Of a DNA stretch of 14,363 bases, positions 1-6,935 are shown in pieces. The notes under the pieces were generated by a model. The model had not been told where the DNA came from, did not search any database, and was given only the letters and a program-made list of their open reading frames with translations. Each line of letters opens with the position of its first letter. Position 1 is the stretch's first letter. Origin of the DNA: Chromera velia (lineage: Eukaryota > Sar > Chromeraceae); NCBI GenBank assembly GCA_018398765.1, contig JAHBMJ010002959.1, forward strand, positions 1 through 14,363. Reading direction: 5' to 3'. The translations under genes and the position numbers were made by a program.

Positions 1-2
1 CT

Positions 3-1124
3 CGACCTTTGCTTTTGTCACCCATCTCTCGCTTCTTTTTGTTTGTTTTCTTTAATTTAATGCATGCATATGCGTGTTGGCCTGATAACTGGAATTTGTT
101 AAGAATCGTACCCGTCCCGAAAGGTTCCCCTTCGCCACAGCTGAATGACTGGCGTCCAGTCCATGTCGTTAACCCCCTTGCAAAGCTCTTTGGTCTCCTT
201 ATGGATGACAGAATCCGTCAGCAAGCTCGTTTTGACGACAGACAGATCGGGTTTAGGAAAGGAGTGGGCACAAAAGAGGGGATCGGAGCAGTGGTAGGCT
301 TGGTACAAGAATGCAGAAGGGGCAAGAAGGGGCTCCTGGGCGGATTTGTCGACTTCTCAAAGGCGTTTGACTCTATCCCTCGGCTGAAGCTTCTGGCAAA
401 GCTGCAGGCTGAGGGAATAGAGAAGAGAGATCTATTGATGATTGCATCAATGTATAGAGGCGTGAAAGCGAGAGTTGATGGGGACTTAGCTCTATTCTCG
501 GAGGGGGCAGGGGTTAAGCAAGGTGATGCATTGTCCCTGTCGTTTTTTCTATTATTCATTAATGACCTGCATGATGAGATTCAGAAAGGAAAACGGGGAG
601 ATGGAAAGGAAACGGAGGGGGTTCACCTTGCTGGGGCCAGTTTGGGAAGTATAGGCTATGTTGATGATCTAGCTGATAATCTTGTCTTGTTTGCACACTC
701 AGTAGCCAACCTCCAAGCAAAATTCAATGCCCTGGAGGGGTATTGCAGAACGTGGGGGTTAAATATCAATATGAAGAAAACCAAGGTCTTACGCCTTTGT
801 GAATACCGCGAGGACTGTAACGGCATGATTTTGTACCAAGGGAAGGAAGTAGACTGGTGTGATCAGTACAAATATTTGGGTTGCCTTCTGTTTGAGGGAG
901 GGGATTTGACTTGGTCGATTGAAGCACGCCTACGCAGTGCAGAGCATACAATGGGGGCGGTGATTGGTCTGGCTGCGAGTCTGTTTGGGTTGCCTCTCGG
1001 GGGAAAGATACAGCTGCTGAAGGCGTGCTGGAAGCCGGTGGCACTCTATAGCCTGGAGTGCTTTCCGATAAGACAGGGAGACTGGGAGGCGATTGACAAC
1101 TTGCGGCTCCGGTTTGTTCGATAG
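3..1124 (+). CDS. Non-LTR (LINE-type) retrotransposon reverse transcriptase, 5'-truncated by the window edge
   Basis: The frame is already open at the left edge and its first visible codons carry no ATG that looks like a real start, so the N-terminal (endonuclease) part lies outside. Counting from base 9, reverse-transcriptase blocks appear in order: the N-terminal fingers region (N46-x-RP, then Q79-x-GFRKG near 79-85), motif A (FVDFSKAFDSI, catalytic D115), motif B (GVKQGDALS, 168-176), motif C (YVDD, 217-220) and the thumb-side KYLG box (288-291). This order and spacing fit RVT_1 of LINE elements, which copy their RNA by target-primed reverse transcription. Motif C is odd: YVDDL is followed at once by ADNL, as if four codons were duplicated. 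The frame hits TAG at 1122-1124, but similarity to LINE C-terminal regions continues beyond it in the same frame, so this is probably a dead copy. LINE family confident; clade not determined. Confidence 0.85.
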   Translation, partial: RPLLLSPISRFFLFVFFNLMHAYACWPDNWNLLRIVPVPKGSPSPQLNDWRPVHVVNPLAKLFGLLMDDRIRQQARFDDRQIGFRKGVGTKEGIGAVVGLVQECRRGKKGLLGGFVDFSKAFDSIPRLKLLAKLQAEGIEKRDLLMIASMYRGVKARVDGDLALFSEGAGVKQGDALSLSFFLLFINDLHDEIQKGKRGDGKETEGVHLAGASLGSIGYVDDLADNLVLFAHSVANLQAKFNALEGYCRTWGLNINMKKTKVLRLCEYREDCNGMILYQGKEVDWCDQYKYLGCLLFEGGDLTWSIEARLRSAEHTMGAVIGLAASLFGLPLGGKIQLLKACWKPVALYSLECFPIRQGDWEAIDNLRLRFVR

Positions 1125-1925
1125 GCGGCCCGACTTCCGGTCAGGAGTTTGCGTGTACCCTCTCTTTTGTCTGTTAATTTAATGTCTGCTCGCGCGCTCT
1201 TGTGTGCTCGTTTTGCTTCATTCTGGACTGCGCTTAGCCGTTTGTATCTCCGTATTCCTCAGGCTCTTTTGAATTCATGGAAGGGACCAGCGGGGCAGAA
1301 GTAAAGACGAGCCGTCAATGGTCTGTTCAGATGGGCAGGCCTTGACTTTTTGACGTCTCTCCCTGTCCGGAGCTCAGAAAGATGGGCCCCGAAGGGGAAT
1401 TTGTTTGTTTCTACCAAAATTAAGGATGCCTGGGGAATGGAATGTATGAAAAGGGGAGACAGGGAAGAAAGGGGCAACTTCCCCCTGTCTGCCTCTTTAT
1501 CAGGACTACAGAGAGCTCTTCCGTCTTCTTTACGTTCTTCTCTATTTCTTTTATCTTCAAAGAATGGCCCCAAGGTACGGATGTCCTGTCTGCCGAGAAG
1601 TGCCTTATGTGAGAAGATTGAGCCACTCCTAAGGACATTGACACTAAATCGGAAGGGTCTGATGGGGGGGGCCAACTCTCCGGGAGAGGTGTTTTGTCTG
1701 GCAGAGGGTTGTTCAAATGGAAGGAAAATTGATGATCTCTGGCACCGGCTTTCAGTATGCTTCAATTAGGTAGAAGCAAGAAATAAACTAAACAAAGTGG
1801 TAGAGGGAAAGAAAGTGAAGCAAAAGATTCAGAGAGAAGGAATTGAGGGATCGGATACAGCTGGATACAGCCGAAACAGAAGCAAGGAAGATGTTGCTTT
1901 TGGCTTTACAAGTCGATTCGTATGA
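1125..1925 (+). pseudogene. C-terminal remainder of the retrotransposon polyprotein, interrupted by stop codons
   Basis: Reading on in exactly the frame of the upstream reverse transcriptase gives TAG at 1122, TAA at 1302, TAG at 1767 and finally TGA at 1923. The longest open piece is 1305-1766. Near 1690-1757 the translation has C-x4-C-x10-H-x4-C, resembling the CCHC zinc knuckle at the C-terminus of many LINE polyproteins. It is followed, across the 1767 stop, by a charged, helix-like stretch rich in Glu, Lys and Asn. Keeping one frame for about 1.9 kb without a frameshift while collecting nonsense codons suggests a fairly recent inactive copy. All three interrupting codons are TAR, each one C-to-T change from a Gln codon; that origin is inference. 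Read-through is possible but nothing in the sequence requires it. Confidence 0.7.
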
Positions 1926-2323
1926 AGCATGCAGAGCCGTTTGCGATCTTTGTTACTCACTGTGCATGTCTGTCTCTGTGTGAACGCGACCTTTTCTTCT
2001 TCTGTTCGAGTCTTATATTGCCACCTCCAACGCGCATGCTGCTCGTAAGCTCACCAAGCGAGCACTTCAGGGGATCTCGCACTTAGCCTTATCTCTAGAG
2101 TTGAGTGATTGACGATCTCTTGCATAAATATGGCCTGCTGGGAGCACGGCTCCACTCTAGCAAAGCCAACTTCATTCATTCATTCAACTATGCTATATAT
2201 AGGCTTAATTTTGCCATACAAAGCGTTTTTAATTTTTTTACTATCTGAGAGCCTCTTACATAGGCGAAATAGGGTCCATTATCATATAGGTCACTGCCGG
2301 GATGCGCATGCACATAAAACGTA

Positions 2324-2369
2324 ACATGGCCCTTCAGGCCATGTATATATAACAAAGTTATATTTGTTA
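2324..2369. repeat. Two adjacent perfect hairpins
   Basis: ACATGGCC (2324-2331) pairs fully with GGCCATGT (2337-2344) around a 5-nt loop. Six bases later TAACAAA (2350-2356) pairs with TTTGTTA (2363-2369) around a 6-nt loop. They lie in an AT-rich gene-free stretch. They could be part of a transposon end or a transcript 3' end; the sequence does not decide. Confidence 0.6.
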
Positions 2370-2696
2370 CGGCTAACGCCACTATGTATATCTTACTAAA
2401 TTATGTATAGGAAGCCCAGTTTCTTTATAATCAAAATTATTCTAGAAATTATTTAAATATATATTTGCTGTTTAATATTAGTTATTTAATATTCATGACA
2501 AACTACTTATTTACTTCTTTAATGGCAGTTTAATTATTAGCCTAGAGTATCTAAAACTAGAGACAAACGACAACCTATACATACAGTTCGTGCACAACCT
2601 ATAGGCTAGGAGATATTTTGCTTTTGAATTTAAAGCATTTTAAAGCGATCAATGACATGTCTAGTCGTAAGACATAGAGCACGCCATCCCTGCGGA

Positions 2697-2723
2697 GCAT
2701 ACTCAAAAAATCTTAGAGTATGC
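2697..2723. repeat. 8-bp inverted repeat with an 11-nt loop
   Basis: GCATACTC (2697-2704) is perfectly complementary to GAGTATGC (2716-2723). The loop is A-rich. It is the third perfect stem in the AT-rich block. No function can be assigned. Confidence 0.55.
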
Positions 2724-2980
2724 GCGCTCAAACTGTATGAAATTATTAAAATTTTAAATTGAACAAATTTAAAAATTCGAATTAAAATCTACATGACATA
2801 ATTTAAAAATCTTATCAAAATTACTAAAAATTATGGTTAATTACCAAATTTGATTTTGCCCGATTTTGACGGATTTTAGAGTTTGCATAAGATTTTTTTT
2901 TTGTGAAATATATGTGTCGGGAAGCTCAAAATTAGTGCGTTTAACGTACTGCTGATAAACAAAACAACCCGATCACTAGC

Positions 2981-3261
2981 TATTGCGTACAGGCTAGCAG
3001 CCTAGGAATATAGATACACAGAGGATAGAGATATACCGGCCAAGTGCAAAATCTAAGGACTGTCAGATCAGACTAGGGCGGGAAAAGAGGTTTCAACCAG
3101 CGTGGATCGATCAGAGTGAATGCGGGTAGAAGGAAATATTCTGCCGTTTGGGGTTTAACCAGCCGTGGCCCCCGGCCACACATGTGAGAGCGCGCGGTAT
3201 CTGCCAGTGGCCGGGGCATGCCGGAACCACTGTGTGGGACACAACATAGCAGCATACAACA
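2981..3261. repeat. Left long direct repeat (LTR-like)
   Basis: This copy aligns base for base with 4379-4659 at a constant offset of 1398. It contains AGGCT-AGC-AGCCT near its start, a 7-bp stem at 3125-3131/3139-3145 (one G-T pair) and a perfect 6-bp stem at 3165-3170/3174-3179. Compared with the other copy, several differences are CG versus TG or CA, as expected from decay of methylated cytosine. A tag codon near 3127 stops the frame that is open in the right copy, so the repeat is not conserved as protein. Confidence 0.8.
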
Positions 3262-4378
3262 CATATTACTTTTCCTTCTTTTCTTTCCTTCCTTCTTCCC
3301 TCTTCTTATGGTGAGCATGTGTATCGTCAAGACAGATAGACAAGGCTACAAGGGCAGTTCACTTCATAACATGAAACCCAGATCGGTCAAAAGACACCCT
3401 CCTCCGCTCCTTCCCCACAAACAAGCCAACAGTAGCTACTGGGGGATGAAGGAACTAATAAGTGACCATAATACAAGCCTCTGGAACGCTGCTAGAGAGA
3501 AGGATGCATGAACGAATGGGGGGCCGATATATGCATGCACGCTTAAGCCCGTCAGCTGCTCGAAAGTACTGCTGCACAGACGTAGATTCGAACAGAGGAC
3601 TAGACAGGGACCGAGAAGATGCTTTTCTTTCTTTTTCTCTTGCCTGTTCTTCTTTTGTCTTTTCTTTCTCTTATCAATTTATGCCAAAGGTCAAAAAGTG
3701 TGATCAAGCATGGCCACAGACCTAGCAAAGCGATGCAAGGCATGCCATCACCCTCACCTATCCTTCCGGCCAACAAAGAAAGGAGAGGAAGTATGCGCTG
3801 TGCACGCACTTCTCTGGAACCGCCAGAGGAGGATCGGCGTACACAAGCACCAACCAAACCAGAGGAAGGCCCGCCCGTCACAAGGAACAACCAAAGCGTC
3901 CAAGGAAGGAAAGAAGACAATTCTTCGCGCCAGAGAGATGGAGCTTGTTAGAGCTGGCAAAGGTGTGGATTGCCAGAAGAATCTAGAAAACCCATTACAC
4001 AGCCCACAAGAAATGTCCACTTCCCTAAATTTGTTCCAGTAGCTCTTGGCATCAACTAACCCAAGTTGGCCAAAGAGCACCACCAAAACAGAAGCAAAGA
4101 GACGACTCCAGACAGTGGTCACAGTGAAAAGGATATGGAGACGGCAAATGCAAGATCAGTGCTTCACATTTGTTTTCTGGTTCAGCTTCTATTCAGTCAT
4201 AAGACCACAGCCACAGAAAAAAAGGACAATGGGGATGGAAATAGTTGGTTGCAGTGGCTAGCGAAGGCGATGGAAAGGGTAATAAAAAAAATAACTCAGA
4301 CCAACAGTCTCCTTCATGGGTGAAAGAAGTACTGAAAAGTTCAAAATCATTTCCCTGGATCGACGAGGTCTGCTGCCA
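3262..4378. other. Interior of the LTR-like element
   Basis: The interior begins with a long pyrimidine run (about 3268-3307). It has no recognisable gag, protease, integrase or reverse transcriptase. Several overlapping short open frames occur; only that at 3710-4042 shows a motif worth naming. A short A-run lies near 4286-4293. The transition into the right repeat shows no purine-rich tract, so the usual plus-strand priming site is not evident. Confidence 0.55.
3710..4042 (+). CDS. Possible small zinc-finger protein (110 codons) inside the LTR-like element
   Basis: The ATG at 3710 has A at -3 and G at +4, and an in-frame TGA lies three codons upstream, so this start is fixed if the frame is used. 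Near the N-terminus the residues form C9-x2-C12-x16-C29-x2-H32, with KGEEVCAVHALLW around the second pair. The spacing and the small-Val-Cys-x2-x-x-Leu pattern recall GATA-type fingers (C-x2-C-x17-18-C-x2-C), with His as last ligand. A Lys/Arg-rich tail follows. The same frame stays open after the TAG at 4040 until 4261. Two other frames overlap the same DNA, and the base composition shows no clear coding signal, so this may be a chance frame. I do not recognise a family with confidence. Confidence 0.25.
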   Translation: MATDLAKRCKACHHPHLSFRPTKKGEEVCAVHALLWNRQRRIGVHKHQPNQRKARPSQGTTKASKEGKKTILRAREMELVRAGKGVDCQKNLENPLHSPQEMSTSLNLFQ

Positions 4379-4659
4379 TATTGCGTACAGGCTAGCAGCC
4401 TAGAAATACAGATGCACAGAGGATAGAGATGTACCGACCGAATACAAAGTCCAAGGACTGTCAGATCAGGCTAGGGCAGGAAAAGAGGTGTCAACCAATG
4501 TGGATCGATCAGAGTGAATGCGGGCAGAAGGAAATATTCTGCCGTTCAGGGTTCAACCAGCCGTGGCCCCCGGCTGCACATGCGAGAGCGCGCGGTATCT
4601 GCCTGTGGCCGAGGCATGCCGGAACCACTGTGTGGGACGCAACATAGCGGCATACAATA
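4379..4659. repeat. Right long direct repeat (LTR-like)
   Basis: This is the partner of 2981-3261. Its ends, TATTG and CAATA, are perfect inverses. The stem at 4523-4529/4537-4543 is fully paired here, where the left copy has a G-T pair. The stem at 4563-4568/4572-4577 keeps pairing through two G-T wobbles, where the left copy has Watson-Crick pairs. A 72-codon frame runs through it (4429-4647), but the changes between the copies are mostly non-synonymous in that frame, so it is not a conserved protein. Confidence 0.8.
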
Positions 4660-4664
4660 CTAGC

Positions 4665-4938
4665 TAACTTAGAACCTAGCTTAGAGCTCTCATAGAAGCC
4701 TAGCTAGGAGCTCTCAAATTATAAGATTTTAAAACTAATATGAAAGAAATTCAGCAGAAAATTCAGACTGATATACTGGAATGAGCTCATTGAATTTGAA
4801 TTCGTCTAGGAATTCGTTTCAGCTTCCGTGACGATTGAAGTTCCGTCTCAACTTTAATCTTTAAACTCCATCAACATAGTACTGAACGTAGTACGACATT
4901 GAAACTCCACTTCACTATGTAGGTCACTGGTAGACTCA
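4665..4938. other. Gene-free spacer; probable 3' flank of ileS
   Basis: No gene is visible. A 24-bp imperfect tandem repeat (4675-4698 and 4699-4722, sharing CCTAGCT and AGCTCTCA) lies beside the LTR-like element. Further on, short repeats of GAATTCG and TAGTAC occur. The right part should hold the 3' untranslated region of the minus-strand synthetase gene. I could not pick a polyadenylation signal. Confidence 0.5.
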
Positions 4939-6899
4939 CTACGTACTTCCGACCGGAACCCTGCCTTCTCCCTCCTTTGCAAAGGCTTTTCTCTGAGAGC
5001 TCATAATGCTTGCACACCTGGGGCACAAGACAGACGCAGAGCCTGCAGACTCTCCTTCCTCTTTCTCTCCCTGCCCCTGGCTGGGGGCCTCTAAGTCCTC
5101 CGCGCACTTCTCCGAGAACAACCAGCAACGGTCGCACTTCTTCCCACCCGCACGGCGCACACCGAGTGTCCATCTAAGTTGACTGCTCTCTGCTGAGGAC
5201 GATGAATGTTCTTTTGACTGACTTTCAAAATCAGAGGGACTCATGTTGAAGTCCGGACATGCCGATTTGACTTCAGAAGCAGAGTCGGCCAAAATGAGAG
5301 ACGACACAAGAAGAAAACTCCGGACATCGTCCGCTCTTTGGAGAACGTCTCCTTGTGACAACCCCATTTCACTTCCTTCAAGAACGTCGGAGGGCGGTAG
5401 AAATTTCGACAAAACAGCGAGAGTCTTCTCATCCTCTGCAAACACCACAACCTCCGCATCCGAGTTACTTCCCACTTTACCCGCATCTCGCGCTCTTTGC
5501 ACTACAAGGTTCGCATCCCGCCGAAGCGACAGCATAAGCTCGAACTCATCCGACATATGAGAGGGAAACTCGGAGTGACTTGGAAGCTTTCCCCCCCTCT
5601 CAAAAACAGATTCAGTCCCCTCATCCCAGAACACATCCATACAGTCAGACAGACGCCCCCCTTCCCCTTTTTCAAGGGACCCCGCCCCCGATTCAGAGGG
5701 AAGATTTTGAAACATCTCCTCTGCAAGAAATGGGAGGACGGGAGCTAGCAGCCGCACCACTGCCTGTGCGTACGCGAAGAGAACGGTCTGACAGGCCCTT
5801 CTGCGAGGGTCTCCTCGCGACTGGACGTACAGCCTATCCTTGGCAGTGTCCAAATAAAAACTCGACAACACCGAGCTGAGAAGCCGCGTCACCTCGGCCA
5901 TCCCCGCTTTGAAGTTCAGCTCTTCAAACGACCTCTCAACAGACCGCACAGTCTCAGAAAGCATTCCGAGGGCCCACCTGCATGAAGGACATGCATCGAT
6001 CCATCGATGTGCACGCAAGCACAGACAGACAGGTAAACAGAGAGAGGGCAAGCAAGGGTTCAATAAAAAATCAGAGAACGAGAGATCAGAGGGGAACTGA
6101 AGGCTTTCCTTCCCGGTTTCTCTTTCTTCGAAGAGACAAGAGAAGAAACACTCTTTCTTCGAAGAGACAAGAGAAGAAACACTCTATCTCTCCGACGCAG
6201 GACAACACAGCGCACTGCTCTTGTCTTTTCCTGAGAATCTTCCTCAGAGCGCCTCTTCTCACTGCTTTGCGCTCTCTAATTTCCTTCTTCTTCCCGGTTT
6301 TCTTCTATAAACGGTCTCCGTTGTCTCCGGTTCCATGTTTGATTTGCCGTGACTTGACTCTCCCCTGCACACTCACTTACCTGTCGACATTCGGCAGCTC
6401 TTCGTAGGCCACCGCGTCTTTAGAAGGGTCAAAGTCGAAAAGGTTCCCCGTCAGGAACCTGCATGTGTTCCGGATGCGCCTGTAATTCTCGAACACCTGC
6501 AGGATCGAGGCACAGAGAGCGCACAGCAAGCAGGAAATCCGGGGGGAGTAATGGTGCGCATAATAGAGACCACTGGAGCAAGACAAAGAAGTGCAACCGA
6601 GAAAAGGAAGGCAAAACGGCAGTTTCAAGCGGTAGGATCGAAAGGAGAGTCAGTCAGTCGCGCAGCAGCAAGGAAATGGAGGTTGAAGAAAAAATCGCGT
6701 CGTCTCGTGATGACACATGGCCCATAGCCGCACGCTCAATTGAAAGAAGACGAGACAACAGACAACAGGCAGTAAAGGGTTCTCTCTCTTTCCCTCTGTT
6801 CTCTTTTTCCTACTGCCGGCATTGAGACAAAGAGAAGTTTTTGCCGTTTTACATAGATACAGTCAGGCGGATAGAGATCACCGGTACGCACCCTCATGC

Positions 6900-6935
<36 letters not shown>

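Larger units (their letters stand above)
1926..2975. other. Gene-free, AT-rich intergenic stretch with hairpins
   Basis: I see no convincing gene here; the short open frames lack recognisable motifs. From 1926 to about 2110 the base composition is mixed and may be the 3' tail of the retrotransposon. From about 2170 to 2960 the DNA becomes strongly AT-rich, unlike the GC-balanced genes to the right. It contains three perfect hairpins (2324-2344, 2350-2369 and 2697-2723) and a repeated ACAACCTATA (near 2570 and 2601). The composition shift suggests an old inserted element of another kind, but I found no terminal inverted repeats that define its ends. Confidence 0.5.
2976..4664. mobile_element. 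Small non-autonomous LTR element (TRIM-like) with target-site duplication
   Basis: Two direct repeats of 281 bp (2981-3261 and 4379-4659) bound an internal region of 1117 bp. By eye the repeats differ at about 27 positions, nearly all transitions, with no indel. Each starts TATTG; the right copy ends CAATA, its exact inverse, and the left copy ends CAACA (one change). The unit is flanked by the same five bases, CTAGC, at 2976-2980 and 4660-4664, as expected for an LTR integrase. The total, about 1.7 kb, and the lack of gag/pol fit a terminal-repeat retrotransposon in miniature. Against it: termini are not the usual TG...CA, I see no clear tRNA primer-binding site or polypurine tract, and CTAGCT recurs in the right flank, so the duplication could be chance. 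Orientation unknown. Confidence 0.6.

Noticed and set aside
1350-1769. Separate 139-codon gene starting downstream of the reverse transcriptase
   Set aside because: It is exactly in frame with the reverse transcriptase, and its first codon is ATG only nominally (acg context); its C-terminal Cys/His pattern fits the end of the same LINE polyprotein.
3619-3951. 110-codon frame with a hydrophobic N-terminus inside the LTR-like element
   Set aside because: The hydrophobic run is encoded by a pyrimidine-rich stretch, the rest has no motif, and it overlaps the better-supported 3710 frame.
4550-4560. GGGTTCAACCA in the right repeat as a tRNA B box (SINE)
   Set aside because: It fits the B-box consensus only partly, no A box stands at the right distance upstream, and the left copy has lost the C of TTC; paired 281-bp copies with shared flanks fit an LTR element better.
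4429-4647. 72-codon frame in the right long repeat as a conserved peptide
   Set aside because: The left repeat has a stop in the same frame, and most changes between the copies alter amino acids, so there is no sign of protein-level conservation.
2984-4656. Setting the repeat ends at TG...CA (2984 and 3258/4656)
   Set aside because: In that register the flanking bases do not match, whereas TATTG...CAATA ends give both an exact terminal inverse and a 5-bp flanking duplication.
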